Part shown: positions 52,822 through 61,562 of the stretch, piece after piece
Numbering within the stretch: the stretch's first letter is position 1
How the letters are laid out: every line of letters starts with the position of its first letter
Source of the DNA: CAVUQH01 sp963774445
GTDB lineage: Bacteria > Myxococcota_A > Polyangia > Haliangiales > Haliangiaceae
Reading direction: 5' to 3'
Length of the DNA stretch: 64,000 bases
Assembly (NCBI GenBank): GCA_963774445.1
Contig: CAVZFC010000038.1
Location: forward strand, 372,001 to 436,000
Notes under the pieces: model-generated
The model's database searches: none
What the model was told of the DNA's origin: nothing
What the model saw: the letters and a program-made list of their open reading frames with translations, nothing else
Made by a program: the position numbers and the translations under genes

Positions 52822-54455
52822 CAGGCTTCCTCCCCGGACTCTTGCGCGAGGTGGCTGGTGCGGTTGCTGTAGTAGTAGACCAGGCGCATCGAGCCGATGC
52901 GCACCCGGTCGCCCAACCGCTCGGCGACCGGATGGGTGTGGTAGGTGCCCAGCGCGCGCAAGGCGTCGGCGACCACGGCGTCGGCGCCCGCGGCGCGCAC
53001 GCTTTCGTGGAGGTGCCCCGACGACGGGTCGGCGGCGATGCGGTCGCGCAGCCGGTTGACCCGGCGCAGCACGTCGCTCAGCGGCACCGCGGTATCCCGG
53101 GTCGTCAGCCGGAGTAGGCGGTAGATATCGCGGGTCCTGGCCGACTCGGCGACCGCGTCGAACAGCGCTCGCGCGACCAGGTTCGTGGACTGGAAGACCG
53201 TCTCGCGGCGGTAGTCGGCGAGCAGCGCGTCGCCCAGGATGCGCGTGTACTCGGCGTCGCGCTGATCGTCGGCGCCGACGCTGCCGCCGGCGCCGACCAC
53301 ATAGCTGGCCGGGTCGACCACGCGGCCGCGGTGGTCGACCGACTCGCCGGACTCGTTGACCAGATTGCCGAACGGGTCGCGGGCGCGGCCGAAGCGCAGC
53401 ACCACCGCGCCCTCGTGGGCCATGGTCTTGCGCATGAACTCGACGATGCGGGTCAGCCGATTGAACTCGTCGTCTTCGATGATGTATCGGGACCTGCCCT
53501 GCTCGGCCAGGTAGTCGTCGATCAGCGTCTCGGCCTCGAGCACCAGGCGGTAGTTGATGGTCACCGGAACGATGAAGATCCGCCGATCCGCGGCCCCGGA
53601 GGCGACGTTGTTGGCGTACGCCTTGACAGCCGTGCCGAGCAGCCCCAGCTTGAGCTTGCGCTCCACGTCGTTCGAGCGGCACCGCGTGCCGCCGGGGAAG
53701 AACAGCGAGTGGTAGCCACTCTCGAGGAGGACCGTCGAGTACTCCTTGAGAATGTCCTTGTACAACCCGAAGCGCAGGCGGCGGTCGACCCGATAGGCGC
53801 CGAGGTTGTGCATGAAGAAGCTGATGAACGGATTGGTGAAGAGATTCTTGCCCGCGCCGTAGGTCATCGGCGGCATCCGGCTCCGGCTGAGGCCGAAGCC
53901 GACCGCGATGGAGTCCATGTTCGACGAATGGGTCGGCGTCACCACCAGGGTGCCGCGATCGCACAGCGCTCGCGCCTGATCGACATGGCCCTCGACCTGG
54001 ATGCGTCCGGACAGCTCGCTGAGAGCCTTGATCCCGGCCCGCCAGCTGGCCGCCGGGGTGAACAGCAGGCCCAGCGCCGGGGGCAGGAGCTCGTTGGCGA
54101 AGCGATAGACCTTCGGGTTGAAGTTGCCGACGATGTCGCTCGCGTAGTGATGGACCAGCTCGGCGAGCCGATCCCGCTTGTTGACGTCGTTCATTGGTCC
54201 GAGCGAGCTGGCGAGATCTCGCCACCGCTGGGCCTGTTTTTGCCCGTTTCGATCCGTTCGCCCCTCCAGCCGTTTGAGCTCGCAGTAGGCGACATCGTTG
54301 AGCACATACTCGAGCGCCGCGTCGCCACCCCCGTCGGCGGCGCGGACGATCTCGGTCACGATGCGCCGCTCGACCTCATCGACGATGCGGTCGCGGTCGG
54401 CGTTGAATCGTTCGAGCCGGTTTTCGGCCTCGACGACCGGCCGGAGCGTCGTCAT
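52821..54455 (-). CDS. glycerol-3-phosphate/1-acyl-glycerol acyltransferase-like protein (PlsB-like)
   Basis: A 544-residue protein with a central acyltransferase domain. The catalytic block is THSSNMDSIAVG (HX4D), then YRVDRRLRFGLYKDILKEYS and SLFFPGGTRCRS (acyltransferase motif III-like). The N-terminus (MTTLRPVVEAENRLERFNAD) and the long C-terminal region are helical and charged, with no clear span. PlsB-type enzymes acylate glycerol-3-phosphate at the inner membrane. The next gene encodes a GpsA-like protein, a link between making and acylating G3P, but that partner lacks its catalytic lysine. Confidence 0.82.
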   Translation of the reverse strand: MTTLRPVVEAENRLERFNADRDRIVDEVERRIVTEIVRAADGGGDAALEYVLNDVAYCELKRLEGRTDRNGQKQAQRWRDLASSLGPMNDVNKRDRLAELVHHYASDIVGNFNPKVYRFANELLPPALGLLFTPAASWRAGIKALSELSGRIQVEGHVDQARALCDRGTLVVTPTHSSNMDSIAVGFGLSRSRMPPMTYGAGKNLFTNPFISFFMHNLGAYRVDRRLRFGLYKDILKEYSTVLLESGYHSLFFPGGTRCRSNDVERKLKLGLLGTAVKAYANNVASGAADRRIFIVPVTINYRLVLEAETLIDDYLAEQGRSRYIIEDDEFNRLTRIVEFMRKTMAHEGAVVLRFGRARDPFGNLVNESGESVDHRGRVVDPASYVVGAGGSVGADDQRDAEYTRILGDALLADYRRETVFQSTNLVARALFDAVAESARTRDIYRLLRLTTRDTAVPLSDVLRRVNRLRDRIAADPSSGHLHESVRAAGADAVVADALRALGTYHTHPVAERLGDRVRIGSMRLVYYYSNRTSHLAQESGEEA

Positions 54456-54824
54456 GTTGCGGTTCTACCACGGGTCGGCCGGCCCGCGGCGCGGGGCCGA
54501 ATCCGGACCGAACCCGGCGAAACGGCGGAGCTTCTCCGCCCCGGAGAACCGGCCTTTTTTGCCCGCCACGGCTGGGATTCCTTGTGCTATGGTGATATTG
54601 ACGTTCGCGAGGCGCGCCCGCTCTGCGGGCAAGCTGCCCAGGACGGCAAAGCCGAAGTCGTTGGAAAGCCTTGCCGAATGACGGCCCGAACGGCATGGGC
54701 TGTCCCCTAGCCCGCGCCGCACCTCTCGTATCGACATGAACTAATCGCCGGAATGGCGTCACCACCTAAACCGACTCCGGGCTCGGTGTCCCAGGGGACT
54801 ATCCGGCCTGAGGAGGCAGAGCCC
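54456..54824 (+). promoter_or_regulatory. structured 5-prime region of the RecQ gene
   Basis: This 369-bp gap contains two alternative hairpins that share the CTTCTCCG segment: GGCGGAG/CTCCGCC (54524-54540) and TTCTCCG/CGGAGAA (54532-54548), followed by T6 at 54555-54560. A TATGGT -10-like box is at 54588-54593. From about 54600 to 54700 there is a G/C-paired stretch containing GGGCAAGCTGCCCAGGACGG and CAAAGCC...CCTTGCCGAAT. A ten-codon ORF (MTARTAWAVP) ends at 54710. A regulatory RNA or attenuator is plausible, but no known class is firmly matched. Confidence 0.35.
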
Positions 54825-57800
54825 ATGGCTGCTGCTCCCAAGACCGCCCGCCGCTCGACGGCCCAGGCGGCAAAGAAAAAGACGAAGACAGCGGCGAAGA
54901 AGACGGCGGCGAAAAAGGCCGCGCCTGTCCGCAAGCCCGCGACCAAAAAGCCCACGGCGAAAAAGGGCCCGGCCAAGAAGGCCACGCCTGCCAAGAAGGC
55001 AGCGGCAAAGAAGGCCGCGCCCGCCAGGAAGACAGCGGCAAAAAAGGCCGCGCCCGCCAAGAAAGCCGTGGCCAAGAAGACCGCGACCAAGAAGGCCGTG
55101 CCCGCCAAGAAAGCCGTGGCCAAGAAGGCCAGGTCCACCAAGAAAGCCGCGGCCAAGAAGGCCGCGCCCGCCAAGAAGGCCGCGGCCAAGAAGGCCGTGC
55201 CCGCCAAGAAGGCGGCAACCAAGACAACCACCGAGACGACCACGACCACCACGACCAAAAAGATCGGCGGCGCCGCCAAGAAGACGACCGCCGCAAAGAA
55301 GCAACAGATCCGCGCCAAGGCGGCCGAAGCCAAGGCCCAGCGCACCCGCCGCATCGAGCGCGGCGAGGTCGGCGACCACATCGACGCCTTCCGCGCGTCG
55401 CTGCGCGGGCGCATGCCCAGCCTCGACAAGCTCGTCGGCCTCGGCCGCGAGGTGATGGGGATCTCCGACCTGCGTCCCGGCCAGGCCGAGGCGCTCGAGC
55501 AGGTCCTGGCCCGCCGCGACGTGCTGGCGGTGATGCCGACCGGAAGCGGCAAGTCGCTGCTGTATCAGCTGCCGTCGCTGGCCCTGCCCGGCTTGACCGT
55601 GGTGGTGTCGCCGCTGATCGCGCTGATCAAAGATCAGATCGACAAGATGAAAGCCCTCGGCGTGGCCGTCTGCCGCGCCGACTCGACGCTCACCGTCCGC
55701 CAGAAGCGCGAGATGGAAGCGCTGGCGATGGCCCCGGGTGGCAAGCTGATGTTCACCACGCCGGAGCGGATCGCCGTCCCCGAGTTCCGCGAGTTCCTGC
55801 GCGGCGCCGCCGGCGACGAGGGCGTGTCGCTGTTCGTGGTCGACGAGGCGCACTGCGTGTCTCAGTGGGGCCACGACTTCCGCCCGTCGTACCTGACCAT
55901 CCGCAAGGCGCTCGAGGAGCTGGGCCGCCCGCCCGTGCTGGCGACCACGGCGACGGCGCCGCCGCACGTCCGCGAAGACATCCTGTTCCAGCTCGGCATG
56001 GAAGACGCCGAGATCGTCACTACGACGTTCGACCGGCCGAACCTCCATTACGAAGTGATCGCGCTGCCGGGCGACGACGACAAGACCAAGACCCTGGTCA
56101 CCCTGCTCAAGAAGCTGCCGCGCCCCGGCATCGTCTACTGCGCCACCGTCAAGATGGTCGAGACGCTCTACGAGGCGATGGGCCGCCACGGCATCCCGGT
56201 CGCCCGCTACCACGGGCGCCTGACCAAGACCATCCGCGACGCCGAGCAGCAGCGGTTCATGGAGCCGGGCTCCAGCCTGGTGATGATCGCGACCAACGCG
56301 TTTGGTCTCGGCGTCGACAAGGCCGACATCCGCTACGTCCTGCACTACCACGTGCCCGGCTCGCTGGAGGCCTACGCCCAGGAGGCCGGTCGCGGCGGCC
56401 GCGACGGCAAACCGGCGCGCTGCGTGCTGCTGTTCTCTCCCGACGACGTCGCCATCCAGGAGTACTTCCTCAAGGGCACCTACCCGACCCGGGCACAGGT
56501 GTGGGCGGTCTATCGCACGCTGGGCGCCTTCGCCGGCACGGGCGAGGGCGCGGCGCCGACGATCTCCAACGTCGCGCTGTCGGCGCGCGTCGGCAGCGCG
56601 CGCACACGCACCGTGCTGACCCTGCTCAAGGACGAGGGCTTCGTCGTCGAGACCGAGGGCAACCAGTTCCGACTGGCCGATCCGCCGCTGCCGACTGACC
56701 TGCTCCGGGAGAAGGCCAAGCAGTACGAGGGCCGGCGCATCGCCGACCGGCAGCGCCTCGACGCCCTGCTCGCCTACGTCGGCAGCTCCGGCTGTCGGTC
56801 GCAAGTGATCCTCTCGTACCTCGGCGAGGAAGATCCGCCGCTGTGCGGGCGCTGCGACAACTGCCTGCGCTCCAAGGAGGCCGCCATGGAGGCGTCGCGC
56901 GACGCCCTGCAGCTCGAGCGCTCGGTGACCCGCGAGCTCGACGCCGACTGGCGCGACGAAGAGGAGCGGACTCAGGCTCGCCGGGTGATCCGCCACCGGG
57001 TGATCCGCATCGACGAGCCGCCGGCGGCCGAGGCCGAGAAGGCCGATGGCGCGACGGAATCGGAGCCGGTGGCGGCCAGGGCAGAGAAACCGGCGCGCGC
57101 CGTCGACGCCCCGGCAGAGCGCGGCAACGGCCAACGCCCGGCGGCAGAGCGCGCCGAAGCGCTGGCCGACGAAGAAGACGATCTCGAAGAGGACGAGCTG
57201 GAAGAAGACGAGCTCGAAGAAGACGAGGACGGCGAGTTCGAGGACGAGGACGGCGAGTTCGAGGACGAGGACGGCGAGTTCGAGGACGACGAGGACGAGG
57301 ACGAGGACGGCGAGTTCGAGGACGGCGAGTTCGAGGACGACGAAGACGACGAAGACGACGACGAGTACGAGATCCGCGAGACCGCGGCCGCGCTGGCCGA
57401 AGAGGGCTACACGCCCGAGGGTGCCGAGATCACGATCCTCGCGCGCAAGAAGGTCCCCAAGCCGCCCAAGCAGAAGAAGCCGCAGACCGCCGCCGCCGAG
57501 GACGAGCCGACCAAGAAGAAGCGCCGCCGCCGCAGGCGCCGCCGCACGCAGATCCCGCCCAAGTCAGCGTTCGTCAGCCCGGTGCTGGCGCAGAGCGCGC
57601 CGCCCCAGGGACGCCGCGGCAGCAGCAGCGGCCCGGTCATCGAATACGTGCGCGGACCGCTGCGCATCAACATGACCCCGGTGGCGTCGGCGACCCCCAA
57701 CGACAATCCGCAGCGCAAGAAGAAGCGCCGCCGCCGCCCCGGCCAACCGGGAGGCGCCGCGCCGGGCGGACGGCCTGCCAGCGGCGGCGGAGGTGTCCCC

Positions 57801-58097
57801 GCGCCCGCGCGCCAGGCTGCCGGTAGCAGCCCGGCCGCCGCCGAAGCCGGTCAGCCCGGCAGCGGCAAGAAGCGCAGGCGCCGCCGCCGCCGGCGCAAGA
57901 AGAGTCCGGCCGGAGGGCCGCTGCCCGAGGGACCGGTCACCTTCTTCTCCATGGCCGGACAGGGATCCGGGGGCGGAGGAAGCGGCGGCAACGGCAACGG
58001 CAACGGCAACGGCGGCCGCAAGCGCCGTCGCCGTCGCCGCAGGCGCGGACGCGGGGGTGGCGACGCCCAGCAGACGACGCCGTCGTCCGACAGCTGA
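54825..58097 (+). CDS. RecQ-family DNA helicase with H1-like N-terminal and acidic/basic C-terminal tails
   Basis: A 1090-residue protein from ATG 54825, chosen for the AGGAGG site 8 nt upstream (an ATG at 54753 would add 24 residues). Residues 1-165 are Lys/Ala/Pro repeats (KKAAPAKKA), like histone H1 tails. The RecQ core follows: motif 0 GISDLRPGQAEALEQV, Walker A PTGSGKS (Lys 243), DEAHCVSQWGHDFRP from Asp 340, motif VI EAGRGGRDGKPARC, then a winged-helix-like part and a zinc site (CRSQVILSYLG...CGRCDNC, near 660-680). About 784-850 is a Glu/Asp tract and about 895-1090 has three Arg/Lys-rich blocks with Gly/Asn-rich spacers. Typical RecQ is about 600 residues. It should unwind DNA 3-prime to 5-prime in repair. 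Confidence 0.9.
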   Translation: MAAAPKTARRSTAQAAKKKTKTAAKKTAAKKAAPVRKPATKKPTAKKGPAKKATPAKKAAAKKAAPARKTAAKKAAPAKKAVAKKTATKKAVPAKKAVAKKARSTKKAAAKKAAPAKKAAAKKAVPAKKAATKTTTETTTTTTTKKIGGAAKKTTAAKKQQIRAKAAEAKAQRTRRIERGEVGDHIDAFRASLRGRMPSLDKLVGLGREVMGISDLRPGQAEALEQVLARRDVLAVMPTGSGKSLLYQLPSLALPGLTVVVSPLIALIKDQIDKMKALGVAVCRADSTLTVRQKREMEALAMAPGGKLMFTTPERIAVPEFREFLRGAAGDEGVSLFVVDEAHCVSQWGHDFRPSYLTIRKALEELGRPPVLATTATAPPHVREDILFQLGMEDAEIVTTTFDRPNLHYEVIALPGDDDKTKTLVTLLKKLPRPGIVYCATVKMVETLYEAMGRHGIPVARYHGRLTKTIRDAEQQRFMEPGSSLVMIATNAFGLGVDKADIRYVLHYHVPGSLEAYAQEAGRGGRDGKPARCVLLFSPDDVAIQEYFLKGTYPTRAQVWAVYRTLGAFAGTGEGAAPTISNVALSARVGSARTRTVLTLLKDEGFVVETEGNQFRLADPPLPTDLLREKAKQYEGRRIADRQRLDALLAYVGSSGCRSQVILSYLGEEDPPLCGRCDNCLRSKEAAMEASRDALQLERSVTRELDADWRDEEERTQARRVIRHRVIRIDEPPAAEAEKADGATESEPVAARAEKPARAVDAPAERGNGQRPAAERAEALADEEDDLEEDELEEDELEEDEDGEFEDEDGEFEDEDGEFEDDEDEDEDGEFEDGEFEDDEDDEDDDEYEIRETAAALAEEGYTPEGAEITILARKKVPKPPKQKKPQTAAAEDEPTKKKRRRRRRRRTQIPPKSAFVSPVLAQSAPPQGRRGSSSGPVIEYVRGPLRINMTPVASATPNDNPQRKKKRRRRPGQPGGAAPGGRPASGGGGVPAPARQAAGSSPAAAEAGQPGSGKKRRRRRRRRKKSPAGGPLPEGPVTFFSMAGQGSGGGGSGGNGNGNGNGGRKRRRRRRRRGRGGGDAQQTTPSSDS

Positions 58098-58105
58098 CGC
58101 CAGTC

Positions 58106-58627
58106 CTAGCTGGCGTGCGAGGTGTTGTCGTACTCGAGCCGGAGCTCGGCGACGTCCGCGATCGCCTCGGCCAGCGGCATCAGGTTGGCGCAGCGCTTGG
58201 CCTCGTCCAGGTAGATGGCGCCGCCAATGCGGCGCTCGACGTAGGCGACGAAGCGCCGCGGCGCGACGATCTTGCGCAGTCCGTCCGGGCGGTCGTCGCC
58301 GCGGGCGGCGATGACCACGGCGCGCAGGTGGAAGAGCGGAACCACGGCGCGACTGCTGAGGCCGAAGGCGCTCTGATCGACCCGCAGGACGCCGGCTTCG
58401 CGGTCGAATACCAGCTGGCGGCGCAGAGTGACCAGGAGCAGGCCCAGAACGCCCACCGCCACCGGCAGAGCTGCCAACCAGCGGGAGATCGGCCAGGTGA
58501 GCCAGCCGGTGTAGATACCGACGGCGAGGAGCAGCAGGCCGACGATCTGGGTCAACCGGGAGATCGACAGGACGACCCTGCGCTCGGTGCTCTCGCGAAC
58601 GCGCAGTGAGCCGATCCAGTCCAACAT
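58106..58627 (-). CDS. membrane protein with PH-like domain
   Basis: A 173-residue protein with two hydrophobic segments at about 28-50 and 54-68 (VGLLLLAVGIYTGWLTWPIS, WLAALPVAVGVLGLLLVTL), then a soluble beta-rich segment (QLVFDREAGVLRVDQSAFG, AVVPLFHLRAVVIAARGD). The layout resembles the protein at 38876-39448. It converges on RecQ and diverges from the first M16 peptidase gene. Function unknown. Confidence 0.6.
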   Translation of the reverse strand: MLDWIGSLRVRESTERRVVLSISRLTQIVGLLLLAVGIYTGWLTWPISRWLAALPVAVGVLGLLLVTLRRQLVFDREAGVLRVDQSAFGLSSRAVVPLFHLRAVVIAARGDDRPDGLRKIVAPRRFVAYVERRIGGAIYLDEAKRCANLMPLAEAIADVAELRLEYDNTSHAS

Positions 58628-58661
58628 ACGGAAAGGGTAGCAGACCGCGGGGCGATGTCGG

Positions 58662-58667
58662 TAGGCT
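58662..58667 (+). promoter_or_regulatory. TAGGCT -10 box of the M16 peptidase operon (leaderless)
   Basis: TAGGCT ends 8 nt before ATG 58676. It lies downstream of the alternative ATG at 58655, so it argues for the shorter start, which also puts the signal peptide at the N-terminus. Confidence 0.45.
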
Positions 58668-58675
58668 CCTTCACC

Positions 58676-60049
58676 ATGCGGCGCACTGCCCTCCTCTCCA
58701 CGCTCGTCGGCCTGTGGGCCACGGTCGCGCACGCCGGCGCTCCCCCGGCCGCGCACGGCTTGGCCGTCGACAGCTACACCCTGAAGAATGGCCTGCGCGT
58801 GATCCTCCACGAGGACCACACCTCGCCGACTATCGTCACCTACGTCTGGTACCAGGTCGGCTCCAAGGACGAAAAGCCGGGGCACACCGGCTTTGCCCAC
58901 CTGTTCGAGCACCTGATGTTCAAGGGCTCCAAGCACGTTCCGGACGGCCGCTTCGACGACCTGCTCGAGTCCGCGGGCGGCTGGTCCAACGGCAGCACCA
59001 CCGCCGACCGCACCAACTTCTTCGAGCAGGTGCCGTCGAGCTATCTCGAGCTGACGCTCTATCTCGAGGCCGACCGAATGGCCGGCCTGTGGGACGCGAT
59101 GGACCAGGCCAAGCTGGACAATCAGCGCGACGTGGTCAAGAACGAACGCCGCGAGAGCTACGAGAACCGCCCGTACGGCATGGCCGAGCTGGCGGTCCAG
59201 CAGGCGCTGTGGCCAGTGGGCCACGGCAACCACAACCTGACCATCGGCTCGATGGCCGACCTCAGCGCGGCGTCGCTGGCCGACGTCGAGCATTTCTACC
59301 GCACCTACTACGTGCCCAACGACGCCGTCCTGGTGGTCGCCGGCGACTTCGATCCGAAGCACGCGCGCGCCCTGATCGATCACTATCTGGGTTGGATTCC
59401 CCGGCGGCCCGACCCGCCCCACGTCACCTCGACGTCGCCGGTGACCCCGCGCGCGGGCGCCGCCGATCTGACCAACACGGACCGGGTGCAGGCGAGCAAG
59501 GTGGTCTACGCCTGGCGTTCGCCGACGCCGTTCACCCGGCAGAGCCGCGACCTCGAGGCGGCCGCCCAGCTGTTGGCGGGCGGCAAGACCAGCCGCCTCT
59601 ACCGCCGGCTGGTGTTTGACCTGCGCCTGTGCGACAGCGTCTTCGCCTACCAGGAGCCGCAGATGCTCGGCGGCGAGTTCCACATCGAGGCGGTCGCCCG
59701 GGCGGGCGCCAGCATCGCCGACATCCGCGCCACCATCGACGGCGAGGTGGCCAAGCTGGCCGCCGAGCCGCCGCCGGCGCCCGAGCTCGAGCGAGCCAAG
59801 CGAATGATGGAGGTCGACAAGCTGCAGGGGCTGGAGAGCCTGGTCGCCCGCGCCGACCAGCTGGCCGAGTACCAGGCCTACACCGGCACGCCCGACTACC
59901 TCGCGCGCGACCTGGCGCTGCTCCACGACACCACGGCGGCCAGCGTCTCCCGCGCGGTGGCGACCTGGCTGCGCCCGGATGCCCGCGTCGTCATGACGGT
60001 CACCCCCGCGGCGGCCAAGGCTCCGGCCAAGGCGGAGAAGCAACCATGA
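58676..60049 (+). CDS. M16 family zinc peptidase (active-type subunit)
   Basis: A 457-residue exported protein: signal about 1-20 (ALLSTLVGLWATVAHA), then an insulinase-type domain. The inverted zinc motif HLFEH is at residues 75-79 (His 75, Glu 78, His 79) and the third ligand is in VVKNERRESYENRPYG. The second, non-catalytic half includes TSRLYRRLVFDLRLCDSVFAY. Such PqqL/YmxG-type enzymes degrade peptides in the periplasm. The ATG at 58676 is preferred over 58655 because of the TAGGCT box and signal peptide. It overlaps the next gene (ATGA). Confidence 0.9.
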   Translation: MRRTALLSTLVGLWATVAHAGAPPAAHGLAVDSYTLKNGLRVILHEDHTSPTIVTYVWYQVGSKDEKPGHTGFAHLFEHLMFKGSKHVPDGRFDDLLESAGGWSNGSTTADRTNFFEQVPSSYLELTLYLEADRMAGLWDAMDQAKLDNQRDVVKNERRESYENRPYGMAELAVQQALWPVGHGNHNLTIGSMADLSAASLADVEHFYRTYYVPNDAVLVVAGDFDPKHARALIDHYLGWIPRRPDPPHVTSTSPVTPRAGAADLTNTDRVQASKVVYAWRSPTPFTRQSRDLEAAAQLLAGGKTSRLYRRLVFDLRLCDSVFAYQEPQMLGGEFHIEAVARAGASIADIRATIDGEVAKLAAEPPPAPELERAKRMMEVDKLQGLESLVARADQLAEYQAYTGTPDYLARDLALLHDTTAASVSRAVATWLRPDARVVMTVTPAAAKAPAKAEKQP

Positions 60050-61558
60050 AAGCGGCAACCATCCTCTTCTGTCTGGCAACCGCGTGCGGCCCGCGCCCGG
60101 CCCTGCACCACGGCGGCAGCGGCGACGCCACCACCACCACGTCCAACGCACCCGTTCGACTGGTCGGCCCCCGGCATCGACTGGTCGCACGCGCCCGCGC
60201 CCGGCCCGGAGTCGCCGTTCGCCGCGCCGACCCCGGCGATCTCCATGCTGCCCAACGGCCTGCGGGTCGTGGTGATCGAGAACCACCGCCTGCCGCTGAT
60301 CAGCGCGCAGCTGATCATCCCCGGCGCCGGCTCGGCCACCGACCCGCCCGACCACATGGGCCTGGCGGCGCTGACAGCCGACCTCCTGGACGAAGGAACC
60401 GGAACGCTCGGGCCGATGCAGGTCGCCGCCGAGCTCGAGCGGCTGGGCGCCTACCTACAGACCGCCGCCGACACCGACGTCGCGTCGATCTCCGTTAACA
60501 GCCTGGCGTCGACGCTGCCCGACACCCTGCTGCTGGTCGCCAACCTGGTGCGCTCGCCGTCGCTCAGCCAGGCCGACTTCGACCGGATCAAGGCCGATCG
60601 GCTCAGCGCCATCCGCCGGCGGCGCGACAACCCTCGGGCGGTGGCCTCGCTGGTCATCGACCGAGTACTGTACGGCGCACACCCGTACGCCCACCCGGGC
60701 GCCGGCTACGAGCGCACCCTGTCGGCGATCAGACTCGCCGACGTGCGCGAGTATTACCGCGCCCGCTACACGCCGACCGGCGCCACCCTGGTAGTGGCTG
60801 GCGACATCACCGCAGCCGACGTCAACGCCATCGCGGCCAAGGCGTTCGGCGGGTGGAAGAAGCACACCGCGCCGGCCGCGCCGATGCCGGCGCCCGACAC
60901 CGCCGCCCGGCCCCGGCTGGTCGTGGTCGACAAGCCCGGCGCCCCCCAGAGCGTGGTCGAGATCGGCCGCGTGTCGATCACCCGCACCGCGCCGACCTAT
61001 TTCGCCGGGCGCGTGGCCAACACCGTCGTCGGCGGCGGCTTCACCTCGCGGCTCAACCGCCGCCTGCGCGAACAGCTCGGCTACACCTACGGCGCCGGAT
61101 CGCGCTTCTGGATGGGCGCGCGCAGCGGCACCTGGACCGCGCATAGCAGCCTGCGCACCGACGTCACCGTCGCCGGCCTGCGCGAAGCGCTGGCGCTGAT
61201 CCAGAGCATGCGCACCGCCGACGTTCCGCCCGACGAATTGCACCGCGGGCAGGAGCTCCTGGTCCGCGAGCTGCCCGGCGAGTTCGAGACCAACGGCCGG
61301 ATCGCCGGCAGCTTCGCCGAGCTGGCGTCCGAGAACGTCGCCCTCGACTGGTACCGCGGCTTCACCCGCGGCGTAAGAGGCGTGACCGCCGCCGAGGTGC
61401 GCACCTTCGCCCGCGACCAATGGGCGCCGGAGTCGCTGGTGGTGGTCGTGGTCGGCGACCTGTCCAAGGTGATGGACGGGCTGCTCGACCTCGGCCTGGG
61501 CGCGGCACTGGAGCTGAGCCCCGAGGGCGACACGGTGCGCACGCACCCCGCCCACTGA
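60046..61558 (+). CDS. M16 family peptidase-like subunit without zinc motif; +1 frameshift near 60153-60158
   Basis: From ATG 60046 the first frame gives a lipoprotein-like signal (LFCLATAC) and a short linker to about position 60155. After removing one base near CCCGTTCGACTGG it continues DWSAPGIDWSHAPAPGPESP, then AISMLPNGLRVVVIENHRLP and a full M16 fold, total 503 residues. The HxxEH site is replaced (HMGLAALTADLLDEGTG), so it is the non-catalytic partner; RRLREQLGYTYGAGSRFWMG is the conserved C-domain motif. It is coupled to the active-type gene by ATGA, giving a heterodimer as in mitochondrial-processing-like M16B enzymes. Confidence 0.85.
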
Positions 61559-61562
61559 CCGC

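Noticed and set aside
54600..54700. Cyclic di-GMP riboswitch (GEMM) upstream of RecQ
   Set aside because: Only short stretches resemble the consensus; the conserved GGGCAAACC segment and third stem are not present. It is kept only as a low-confidence structured leader.
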